Part shown: positions 52,926 to 61,230 of the stretch, piece after piece
Layout: each line of letters starts with the position of its first letter
Numbering within the stretch: position 1 is the stretch's first letter
NCBI RefSeq assembly: GCF_018343535.1
Contig: NZ_JAGYPF010000002.1
Span: 646,103 to 710,102, forward strand
Length of the DNA: 64,000 nt
DNA from: Neobacillus rhizophilus
Lineage (GTDB): Bacteria; Bacillota; Bacilli; Bacillales; Cytobacillaceae
Reading direction: 5' to 3'
The notes under the pieces: generated by a model
The model's database searches: none
The model's input: only the letters and a program-made list of their open reading frames with translations
What the model was told of the DNA's origin: nothing
Position numbers and translations under genes: made by a program

Positions 52926-54746
52926 TTGGATCTTACTCGATTAAAAGCAAACCTTGCAAAATACTCATCCAAACAGCAAATGCCCTTTCTGAACGAGCGT
53001 GAACGAAAAGCTTCCTATTTAAATAGCAATCTTTTATGTTCCAACATTTTTGTATTTAAAAAACCATTGGATATGGAGGCTTGCTATATTCCCTATTCCT
53101 TTCAAAAGATTGATTGGAACCGAGCGATGAATGCCGATGAGGAATGGATTTTCATGTTAAATCGGCATGAATATCTAATTGACTTAGCGAAGGCTTATTC
53201 CGATTCAAAGGACGAGAAATACCTAGCGTGCTGGAAGCGGCTCGTTTTTGACTGGATCGAGCGGAATCCATTTTCTGAAGAAAAGCTCCGGACCTCTTGG
53301 CGGACAATTGATACAGGGATCCGCTGCTCAAGCTGGGTGAAGAGCCTCCAGCTTATCTATGTGGAATTACGTGATGATGAGCTCCAGGCCATTTTTGACT
53401 CCATTAAGCAGCAAGTACTGTTTTTGAAAAATCAGTACCTTGACCGCTATACGTTAAGCAACTGGGGCAATTTGCAAATTGCCGGCATTTTGCAGGCAGT
53501 CATGATTTGTGAAGACTTGGTTCATGAGGAAATCGTCAAGTGGGCATGGGAAGAGCTTGAACGTCAATGTGACATCCAGTTTCATGGCGACGGTGTCCAT
53601 TGGGAGCAGTCTCCGCTGTATCACTTTGAGGTTTTGTTTGCATTAGTTGATATATACAGGACTGCCCAAGCGTTAGGTATACCGATTTCCTTTGATTTAA
53701 AGGGTCTCATCGAGCAGGCCGTTCATGCTGCCTATTACATGATTTATCCAAATGGCTATGTCGTTCCGCAGCATGACAGCGATTATGTATTTGTTCAGGA
53801 TGTGCTTGATAGATTAAAAGAGTTTCAGCAACCCAATTTGCCTGAGCTGTTTATCGGTGAAGATAGCGGTAATTTCATCTACAAGACTGAAAAGGATTTT
53901 GTAAGCGTTTGGAATGGACGCCATGGCAGCGGGCACGCGCATGCGAGTTTAGGCCATCTGAATTTGTTCTTGAACGGGGAGAGAGTCCTATGTGATTCGG
54001 GAAGATTCACTTATCAGGAAGGGCCGGTCCGAAACTTTTTAAAATCAGCCCAAAGCCACAGTACCGTCCTTGTTGACGATGTTCCCTTCATGTCGGTCAA
54101 AGACTCTTGGTCCTATCACTATGTCGGGAAAGCTCTGGGGAACCGTGTCAAAGAAACAGCTGATTTTATCGTGATGGAGAGTACCTTTTCCCATACAGCC
54201 TATTTGGTGCAACGGACGGTTGTTTTTATCAAAAAGGAAGGGATTGCGATTGTCATCGACCATGTTGACAGCGATGGCTTCCACACGATGAAACGATTCT
54301 TTCAAGTGAATCCGGAGATGAAGGCAAGTAAACAGGATGGCTATTGGGAATTAAGCGGTAAACGGAATAAAGCCTATACATATTTTTTGGAAAATGCCAA
54401 TGAGTACGACCAGGCCAGCATTTTTTCGGACATTTATAACCGTCTTGGCAATCGAACGACATTAATGGAGGAAAAGGATTTTGAGCATCGCGGCATCAGC
54501 ACAGCGATTTTTTCAGCTGAGCCGCTCGTGGTGACTAAGCATCGCATTGAGCAATGCGCAAGTGATGAGCCGCCAGCAGATGAACAGTTTCTAGGGTTCC
54601 GGCTTGAGTCAGATTCCGCAGCCTATGATATTTATTTTGCGGCCAATGACACTGTAAAAGGGGAACGGGTTTACAAGCACAATGATGTGCACCTTTATCA
54701 TAAGCTGACGGTTTTGCATGACGGCAAGAAAGTGACGTTTTTTTAA
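52926..54746 (+). CDS. Intracellular heparinase II/III-like polysaccharide lyase
   Basis: The 606-residue product has an alpha/alpha toroid and a C-terminal beta-sandwich. Likely catalytic residues are N179 (SNWGNLQ), Y232 (SPLYHFEV) and H337 (GSGHAHA). It lacks a signal peptide, so it probably acts on imported oligosaccharides as an exolyase. Related enzymes cut oligohyaluronate or heparin-type substrates; the context of PL8 and GH88 favours hyaluronan or chondroitin oligosaccharides. I chose the TTG at 52926 because GGGAGGTG (52912-52919) is correctly spaced. A cre-like motif lies inside the gene at 53900-53913. Confidence 0.8.
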   Translation: MDLTRLKANLAKYSSKQQMPFLNERERKASYLNSNLLCSNIFVFKKPLDMEACYIPYSFQKIDWNRAMNADEEWIFMLNRHEYLIDLAKAYSDSKDEKYLACWKRLVFDWIERNPFSEEKLRTSWRTIDTGIRCSSWVKSLQLIYVELRDDELQAIFDSIKQQVLFLKNQYLDRYTLSNWGNLQIAGILQAVMICEDLVHEEIVKWAWEELERQCDIQFHGDGVHWEQSPLYHFEVLFALVDIYRTAQALGIPISFDLKGLIEQAVHAAYYMIYPNGYVVPQHDSDYVFVQDVLDRLKEFQQPNLPELFIGEDSGNFIYKTEKDFVSVWNGRHGSGHAHASLGHLNLFLNGERVLCDSGRFTYQEGPVRNFLKSAQSHSTVLVDDVPFMSVKDSWSYHYVGKALGNRVKETADFIVMESTFSHTAYLVQRTVVFIKKEGIAIVIDHVDSDGFHTMKRFFQVNPEMKASKQDGYWELSGKRNKAYTYFLENANEYDQASIFSDIYNRLGNRTTLMEEKDFEHRGISTAIFSAEPLVVTKHRIEQCASDEPPADEQFLGFRLESDSAAYDIYFAANDTVKGERVYKHNDVHLYHKLTVLHDGKKVTFF

Positions 54747-54758
54747 GGAGGGGCGGCC

Positions 54759-55412
54759 ATGAAAAAGTATAAGGTTTTAAGCGGCGTGATGGAGTCTGGT
54801 GTCGTCGCTGTTATTAGAGCAGACAGCAAAGAAGAAGCGATTGCCATTTCTGAGGCCTGTGTGGCAGGCGGAATAAACGTTATTGAAATTACCTTTACCA
54901 TCAAGGATGCCGAGGTGGTCATTAAGGAATTGGCTTCTTATTTTTCGGAGCGCCCGGAGGTGATCATCGGGGCAGGGACGGTATTGGATGAGGTTACTGC
55001 GAGAATCGCGATTATGGCGGGCGCCAAATTTGTCGTCAGTCCTTGCTTTGATGAACAGACCGCTAAGCTTTGTCATTTATATCAAGTTCCTTATATGCCG
55101 GGCTGTATGACGATTACTGAAATAAAGAATGCGCTGGAGCATGGAGTGGACCTGATTAAATTATTCCCGGGTGATACGTTGGGGCCGGGCTTTGTGAAAG
55201 CTGTCAAAGCTCCGCTGCCACAGGTGAATATCATGCCGACCGGCGGAGTCAATCTCAATAATGTAGAACAATGGATTCAAAATGGCTGTGCCGCTGTTGG
55301 TGTAGGAGGGAATCTGATTGCACCGGCAAAAACGGGAGATTATGAAAAAATTACGGAGATTGCCAGTCAATATGTAGTGAGAGTCCAGCGAGCACGCGGG
55401 GGATTAGGATGA
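54759..55412 (+). CDS. kdgA: 2-keto-3-deoxy-6-phosphogluconate aldolase
   Basis: The 217-residue product has the class I aldolase features of Eda: EITFT near residue 45, PGCMTITEI, and the Schiff-base Lys in LIKLFPG, with PTGGVN after it. It splits KDPG into pyruvate and glyceraldehyde-3-phosphate. Its stop overlaps the kdgK start by 4 bp. Confidence 0.9.
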   Translation: MKKYKVLSGVMESGVVAVIRADSKEEAIAISEACVAGGINVIEITFTIKDAEVVIKELASYFSERPEVIIGAGTVLDEVTARIAIMAGAKFVVSPCFDEQTAKLCHLYQVPYMPGCMTITEIKNALEHGVDLIKLFPGDTLGPGFVKAVKAPLPQVNIMPTGGVNLNNVEQWIQNGCAAVGVGGNLIAPAKTGDYEKITEIASQYVVRVQRARGGLG

Positions 55413-56422
55413 AGAAGGTTGTTACATTGGGAGAAATCATGCTTCGTTTATCGACACGGGAGGGAGTTCTTTTAAAGCAGGCAGACCAACTAAACGTGCA
55501 TTACGGTGGAGCAGAGGCAAATGTGGCTGTTTCCTTGGCCCATTTTGGTTATCACGCCTATTTTGTAACCAAGATTCCTTCCAACCCGTTAGGCGTAGCA
55601 GTTGAACGGCATCTGAAATCCCATGGAGTCCAAACCGATTACCTCATAGAAGGCGGAGAACGGCTGGGAGCCTACTATATCGAAACCGGGGCAGGCGAGC
55701 GAAGTGCACAGGTGACCTATGACCGAAAGTACTCGAGTTTTTCGGGGCTTGAAGGCGAAGAGGTAGAGATTGAGAGGATCCTGGCTGGAGCCTCCTTACT
55801 CCATGTTACGGGAATTACCCTCGCCCTGTCTGCCTCTTTACGCCAGCTTGTCTTGAGTATTTTTCAAAAAGCAAAGGAAATGGGGATTAAAGTCAGTTTT
55901 GATTTTAACTATCGTTCTAAGCTGTGGTCGCAGCGGGAGGCAGCTGAAGCATTTAAACAGCTGATGCCGTATATCGACATTTGTTTCTGTGGCGAATTGG
56001 ACGCTGTGCATTTGCTTGGGCTTCCCCCGGTTGACCCGGAGCTGCCAGCCGAGGAAAGACTAAAAATATATTATCAGAGGATACACGAGCTTTATCCCAA
56101 TCTTGAATATTTGTGTTCCACCTTCCGCACTGTGATTTCCGCATCAAGCAATCGATTGCAAGGAAACTTGTTTGTTAATGGGGAGCTGTTTCAATCGAAA
56201 GTGCATCGGATTGAGCCGATTATTGACCGTGTTGGAGGGGGTGATTCGTTTGCAGCAGGAATTTTGGCGGGCATTTTGGAAGGACTGCCTGCACAGCAGA
56301 TCATTTCTTTCGGAACAGCTGCCTCTGCATTAAAGCACACTGTTGAGGGGGACTGTAGTCCGTTTTCTTGGGAAGAAGTGCTTCAGTTTGCCGCCGCGGA
56401 ATCGGGCGCAATTAAACGGTAA
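55409..56422 (+). CDS. kdgK: 2-keto-3-deoxygluconate kinase
   Basis: The 337-residue PfkB-family product has GGAEANVAVSL near residue 32 and the C-terminal GGGDSFAAGIL with the catalytic Asp. It phosphorylates KDG to KDPG. It is translationally coupled to kdgA and precedes kduI. Confidence 0.9.
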   Translation: MKKVVTLGEIMLRLSTREGVLLKQADQLNVHYGGAEANVAVSLAHFGYHAYFVTKIPSNPLGVAVERHLKSHGVQTDYLIEGGERLGAYYIETGAGERSAQVTYDRKYSSFSGLEGEEVEIERILAGASLLHVTGITLALSASLRQLVLSIFQKAKEMGIKVSFDFNYRSKLWSQREAAEAFKQLMPYIDICFCGELDAVHLLGLPPVDPELPAEERLKIYYQRIHELYPNLEYLCSTFRTVISASSNRLQGNLFVNGELFQSKVHRIEPIIDRVGGGDSFAAGILAGILEGLPAQQIISFGTAASALKHTVEGDCSPFSWEEVLQFAAAESGAIKR

Positions 56423-56512
56423 GATTCTTTGGCTGGGAGGTTGTAATTTTACACCCTATCGGCGAATTGAAGTAACCATCTTAAAAAATCACAAAAAAAG
56501 GAGATAAGAATC

Positions 56513-57343
56513 ATGGAAACACGTTATGCACACCATCCGGAGGATATGAAAAAATACACAACCGAGGAATTAAGAAGAGAATTCCTTGTCGAAACATTAT
56601 TTGAACCAGGTCAGGTCCATTTAACCTATACCCATGTGGACCGGATGATTTTTGGCGGAGTTACTCCTGCTGATCAGGAATTAACAATTAAGCTGGACAA
56701 AGAATTGGGAGTCGAGTATTTCTTAGAGCGCCGTGAGCTTGGAATCATCAATATCGGCGGCGAAGGCTCCGTTGTCCTTGACGGCACAGAATACGAAATG
56801 GAGCAGCGTGACGGACTTTATGTCGGAAAAGGTACTAAGGAAGTGTTATTCCGCTCCAAGGATGCGGCCAATCCGGCGAAGTTTTATATAAACTCTGCAC
56901 CGGCTCATCACACGTATCCGACTGTAAAAATTGATATCAACAAAATTGACCCGCTCCAAATGGGAGCTCCAGAAACGTTAAACGAGCGGAAAATCTATCA
57001 ATATGTGCACCCTAACGTTTGTCAGAGCTGCCAGCTGCAAATGGGACTGACGATGCTTGCGCCGGGAAGCGTGTGGAATACAATGCCATGCCATACCCAT
57101 GAGCGCCGCATGGAAGTCTATTTATACTTTGATATGGAACCGGAAACCCGCGTTTTCCATTTCATGGGGAAACCGGATGAAACAAGACACATAGTCATGA
57201 AAAACGAACAGGCGACAATCTCGCCAAGCTGGTCCATCCATACAGGTACAGCAACAAGCAATTATACCTTTATTTGGGGCATGTGCGGCGAAAACATCAC
57301 GTATAGCGACATGGACCATGTAAAAATGGAAGATTTGCGCTAA
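56513..57343 (+). CDS. kduI: 5-keto-4-deoxyuronate isomerase
   Basis: The 276-residue product matches KduI: ETRYAHHPEDMKKYTTEELR at the start and a cupin region with a conserved His set in MPCHTHERRMEVYLYF. It isomerises 5-dehydro-4-deoxy-glucuronate to 3-deoxy-D-glycero-2,5-hexodiulosonate. The strong ribosome site AAAAAAGGAGA precedes the ATG. Confidence 0.9.
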   Translation: METRYAHHPEDMKKYTTEELRREFLVETLFEPGQVHLTYTHVDRMIFGGVTPADQELTIKLDKELGVEYFLERRELGIINIGGEGSVVLDGTEYEMEQRDGLYVGKGTKEVLFRSKDAANPAKFYINSAPAHHTYPTVKIDINKIDPLQMGAPETLNERKIYQYVHPNVCQSCQLQMGLTMLAPGSVWNTMPCHTHERRMEVYLYFDMEPETRVFHFMGKPDETRHIVMKNEQATISPSWSIHTGTATSNYTFIWGMCGENITYSDMDHVKMEDLR

Positions 57344-57367
57344 TTAAAACACAGAAGATGCTTCATG

Positions 57368-57399
57368 AGCCCCGACAAGCGCGCTAGCTTTGCGGGGCT
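57368..57399 (+). terminator. Hairpin between kduI and kduD
   Basis: AGCCCCG (57368-57374) pairs with CGGGGCT (57393-57399). No T run follows, so it may be a processing or partial-termination site. Confidence 0.4.
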
Positions 57400-57443
57400 T
57401 AGGCGTTACATTCTAGAAAAATATCATTTTGGAGGTAAGTAGA

Positions 57444-58220
57444 ATGACTCTTACATCATTTTCACTGGATTACTTTAGTCTTGCTGGGAAAGTAGCAATT
57501 GTTACAGGGGCCAATAAAGGTTTGGGGCAGGCATATGCTGTTGCGCTTGCCAAGGCCGGTGCCGATCTTTTGGTTGTTGCAAGAAGCGGAGATTGTGAGG
57601 AAACTCGAGCCTTAATTGAAGAAACGGGCCGAAGAGCTGAATTTTTTCAAGCGGATTTAAGTGACCGGGAAGCGGTCAAGCAAGTCGTGCCTGAGTGTCT
57701 GAAGGTATATGGGAAAGTGGATATTTTGGTCAACAATGCCGGCACCATCCTTCGTTCACCGCTGGTTGAGTACAAGGAAGAGGATTGGGATACCGTCATG
57801 GAGGTCAATTTGAATTCGTTGTACCTGTTAAGCCAGGAGGCAGCCAAAGTAATGGTAGAGCAGAAGAGGGGAAAAATCATCAATATTGCCTCGATGCTTT
57901 CTTTCCAAGGAGGCAAGTTTGTCCCTCCTTATACTGCCAGTAAACATGCAGTTGCGGGACTGACAAAGGCCTTTGCCAATGAATTGGCCGAACATAATAT
58001 CCAAATCAATGCGATTGCACCAGGCTATATTGCGACAGATAATACTGCCCCAATTCGTACAGATGAAAAGCGAAACGCTGAAATCCTGTCACGCATTCCG
58101 GCAGCGCGCTGGGCAGACCCGTCCGACCTGATGGGCACGGTTGTCTTTTTGGCCAGCAAGGCCTCTGATTATATGAATGGGCATGTTTTGGCGGTCGATG
58201 GCGGCTGGCTGGCGAGGTAA
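57444..58220 (+). CDS. kduD: 2-deoxy-D-gluconate/2-keto-3-deoxygluconate dehydrogenase (KduD-type SDR)
   Basis: The 258-residue product has the SDR motifs TGANKGLGQ, NNAG and Y-x-x-x-K (YTASK) and a KduD-like LDYFSLAGKVAIVTG beginning. It reduces the KduI product to 2-keto-3-deoxygluconate. The ATG at 57444 follows GGAGGTAAG. With kduI, kdgK and kdgA it forms a complete route from the GH88 product to pyruvate and glyceraldehyde-3-phosphate. Confidence 0.9.
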   Translation: MTLTSFSLDYFSLAGKVAIVTGANKGLGQAYAVALAKAGADLLVVARSGDCEETRALIEETGRRAEFFQADLSDREAVKQVVPECLKVYGKVDILVNNAGTILRSPLVEYKEEDWDTVMEVNLNSLYLLSQEAAKVMVEQKRGKIINIASMLSFQGGKFVPPYTASKHAVAGLTKAFANELAEHNIQINAIAPGYIATDNTAPIRTDEKRNAEILSRIPAARWADPSDLMGTVVFLASKASDYMNGHVLAVDGGWLAR

Positions 58221-58289
58221 AACTCTACCTTCCACTTGGGTTATTAAAATCTGTGTCTCAAAAAATTTTTTTTTTAGGATGGTGTATTT

Positions 58290-60914
58290 ATGGGGAAAAA
58301 TCTAAAGAAAATTTTAGCAACATCCGTGACATTAACGACCTTTTTAACAGTTCCGGCGATAGATTCCAACAACTCCGTTCAGGCTTCTGAAACGTCGGCA
58401 TCTGCTGTCACCGAGACAAACCCAGGAGAGACTGTAAACGGCCTTAATCAATTAAAGGTAAACTTTAAAGAGTATCTGGTTGGCAATGAAAGTTTGAATA
58501 CGAACCCATCACTAGTCAGTAAAATCAATTCTGTCCACAATACAGCCAATACTAGACTCGGGGATTTCCTTCAAATAGAGGGAAGGGCACAAGGTCTGTT
58601 CAAAGGCGTCGTTCTTGGAGAAGATCCCAAAAATTTAAGCAACTCCTATTTATATTTATACCAAATGGCGCTGGCTGCCAAGACCTATAAAGACCCTAGC
58701 CAAGCCGGGAATAATTTTTACGAAAATAAGGAATTGATTAATAAGGTCATTGATGGGTTGGATTGGCTGTATGCCAATCACTTCGCCGACCAGGAAAAGG
58801 GTTACTACGGGAACTGGTATGAATGGGAAATAGGCGCCCCGATCAATGTTACGAAAATCCTGCTTTTGTTAGAGGATGAGATTAGAGCTTCTAAACCGGA
58901 ATTAATCGATAACTATGTTAAGTCCATGGACCTTTATTTAAGAAATGGAAAGGACGGGGATATTGACTTAACCGCCCGTCAACACACAGGCGCCAACCTT
59001 GCCGATATCGCCACCAACCGAATCATCCAAGGGGCACTTACTGGAGATGGGCAGCGGGTTTCAAAGGCAGTAGCCAATATCCTGACTGTCTTTCAAACGA
59101 TCGACCCTAATCATATTGTGAATGGAAATACGGATGGATTTTATGAGGACGGCTCATTTATCCAGCACCACCGAGTTGCTTATACCGGTTCTTATGGAAA
59201 AGTTCTCTTAAATCGGATTATGCAAACCATGAATATTTTAAACGGCAGTTCTTACAATCCGGAAGAAATATTGGTTCCAACCGTTCAGAATTGGTTATAT
59301 CAAGGGTTTTCTCCCGTTATCTTTGAAGGGTATATGATGGAAATTGTCAAAGGTCGAGCAGTTTCAAGAACGGGGACAGGGTATCAGGATGTAACAAGCA
59401 TCGTGGAGGCAATGCTAGATTTATCGAACAAATTAAATGAGGAAGACAGTAAGCGTTTAAAATCCTACATCAAATATATTGCGCAAACGTCCAAAGGAGG
59501 GATTAATCCAAACTCTTTCACCTCCTATAATGCCATTATTACCTTTAACAACATCATGGCAGATAGCCAAATTGAGGCTAAAAACGCGATTGCGGAAGAA
59601 AATCATTATGCGTTTAATTTAATGGATAAAACGGTCCATTTGCGGGATTCCTATGCGTTTGCTTTTTCAAGAAGCTCCGACCGAATCAGCAAGTATGAGT
59701 ATATGAGCGGCGAAAATTTAATGCCATGGTTCCAAGGTGATGGCGCGTATTACTTATATTTATCAGGAAGGGATCAGACGAAGTCATTTGGGGCTGATTA
59801 TTTGGCAGCCATTGATCCTTATAAGCTTCCAGGGACCACTGTGCCTGTAGAGGAGAGAAAAACCATTCCCGAGCTGTATGATGGAAAGCTTTTCTATGAA
59901 AATACGAATCATCCATTAAATTTCTATGCATCCTCTGTATCGCAAAATGATTATGTTTATTTTCCAGTAGGAACAAATCATTACTCTGGAGGAGTTAAGC
60001 TTGGGAAATATGGAGTATCCGGTATTCAGCTTGGTGATGAGATTGGCTATCGGGATAAACAAGCAGGGCTGCTTCCGGAAGATTTTGTCGTTTATAAAAA
60101 TGCCAATGCCAATAAATCAGCCTTTATGTTTGATGATGAAATCGTCTTGTTAGGTTCTGGCATTCAGGATCAGCTGGGGAGAGAGGTTATTTCCACCATC
60201 GATAACCGGATGTTCGATAAAAACGAAACGAGTTCAGTAGCTGGGGGAACCTATGAAAATCAAAAATTAGAGAATCCAGCTAATGGTCAATATGATTTAA
60301 AATGGATTCATTTCAATACGAATGCTGAAGGAACAAAGGTAGGTTATTACTTCCCTGAGCTTTCCAAAATCCAGGTTTCAACAAACACGGTAACGGAAAG
60401 CCTTAGAAAAATTCGTACCAGCAATCCGGATACTAAGATTACTAAGAACTTCTTTACATTAGGAATGGATCACGGAGAAAATCCGCAAAATGCTAAATAC
60501 GCTTATGTGATTTTACCGAACTTTGATGAAAACGAAACAGAACAGTATGCGAGTAATCCAGGTGTGAAAATTTTAGCTAACACCGAGGATGTCCATGCTG
60601 TAGAACAAACGAAGCTTGGAATTAAAGGATTTAACTTTTTTGGTGATAAAAAGAGAACGGTTAGCAATGTAACCTCCTATAATCCAGCATCGATTCTTGT
60701 AAAGAAGGATGGCGATACGGTAACCGTTGCGGTCTCCGACCCGACGCTCAGCTTGGAAAAAATGAAGCTCGAAGTTGACCTATCGAGGCCGGTAGTTGTA
60801 GAGGCCAGCAAGGGTGTGAAAGCCACTGTATCAAGTAAAAAAGCTTTGATTCATATTGACTCCAAGAATTCTAATGGGAAAAGCTTTGAAATTAAGTTCA
60901 AGATTAAAGAGTAA
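58290..60914 (+). CDS. Second secreted PL8 hyaluronate/chondroitin lyase
   Basis: The 874-residue product has a signal peptide (about residues 1-32), then directly the PL8 toroid without the Ig-like modules of the first enzyme. Catalytic residues are in NWYEWEIGAP, in QHHRVAYTGSYG (H293 and Y302) and in KGRAVSR. It differs from the lyase at 45595 in both length and sequence. The ribosome site AGGATGG is weak. It is the last gene before array C. Confidence 0.85.
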   Translation: MGKNLKKILATSVTLTTFLTVPAIDSNNSVQASETSASAVTETNPGETVNGLNQLKVNFKEYLVGNESLNTNPSLVSKINSVHNTANTRLGDFLQIEGRAQGLFKGVVLGEDPKNLSNSYLYLYQMALAAKTYKDPSQAGNNFYENKELINKVIDGLDWLYANHFADQEKGYYGNWYEWEIGAPINVTKILLLLEDEIRASKPELIDNYVKSMDLYLRNGKDGDIDLTARQHTGANLADIATNRIIQGALTGDGQRVSKAVANILTVFQTIDPNHIVNGNTDGFYEDGSFIQHHRVAYTGSYGKVLLNRIMQTMNILNGSSYNPEEILVPTVQNWLYQGFSPVIFEGYMMEIVKGRAVSRTGTGYQDVTSIVEAMLDLSNKLNEEDSKRLKSYIKYIAQTSKGGINPNSFTSYNAIITFNNIMADSQIEAKNAIAEENHYAFNLMDKTVHLRDSYAFAFSRSSDRISKYEYMSGENLMPWFQGDGAYYLYLSGRDQTKSFGADYLAAIDPYKLPGTTVPVEERKTIPELYDGKLFYENTNHPLNFYASSVSQNDYVYFPVGTNHYSGGVKLGKYGVSGIQLGDEIGYRDKQAGLLPEDFVVYKNANANKSAFMFDDEIVLLGSGIQDQLGREVISTIDNRMFDKNETSSVAGGTYENQKLENPANGQYDLKWIHFNTNAEGTKVGYYFPELSKIQVSTNTVTESLRKIRTSNPDTKITKNFFTLGMDHGENPQNAKYAYVILPNFDENETEQYASNPGVKILANTEDVHAVEQTKLGIKGFNFFGDKKRTVSNVTSYNPASILVKKDGDTVTVAVSDPTLSLEKMKLEVDLSRPVVVEASKGVKATVSSKKALIHIDSKNSNGKSFEIKFKIKE

Positions 60915-60922
60915 TGTTTGTT

Positions 60923-61182
60923 CTTCGGACAACACGGCGGGAAAATTAGGAGGAACTGTCCGAAGTTAGTGGTGCTTCGGACAAAACAGCAGCGAAAAGA
61001 GGTAGAATTGTCCGAGGTTAGTGGTTCTACGGACAAAACAGCCGCAAAAAGGGGCAAAACTGTCCGTAGAGTGGGCCTCTACGGACAATACGCCCTAAAA
61101 AGGAGCTCAAAATGTCCCTAGCCCGGCATCCTAAGGACAATCCAGCACCTAAAAGCATCAAAAATGTCCTTGGACCACCATA
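60923..61182. repeat. Tandem array C: five units of 52 bp with covarying dyad arms
   Basis: Units begin at 60923, 60975, 61027, 61079 and 61131, all exactly 52 bp apart. Each has a 9-bp left arm (CTTCGGACA, CTACGGACA or CTAAGGACA) and a right arm 25 bp further on. In units 1 and 3 the arms are perfectly complementary. Units 2 and 5 differ by a single G.T wobble and unit 4 by one mismatch. The arm sequences change between units in a compensatory way. It fills most of the 316-bp gap between the PL8 and sulfatase genes. Confidence 0.95.
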
Positions 61183-61230
61183 TCCCTTAATAGAGTAATA
61201 GTTTTTCAAAACAATAGAGGAGCACACGTC

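Noticed and set aside
1491..61182. The three 52-bp arrays as CRISPR arrays
   Set aside because: The units diverge gradually along their whole length and contain dyads; there is no constant repeat alternating with unique spacers, and no cas genes are seen.
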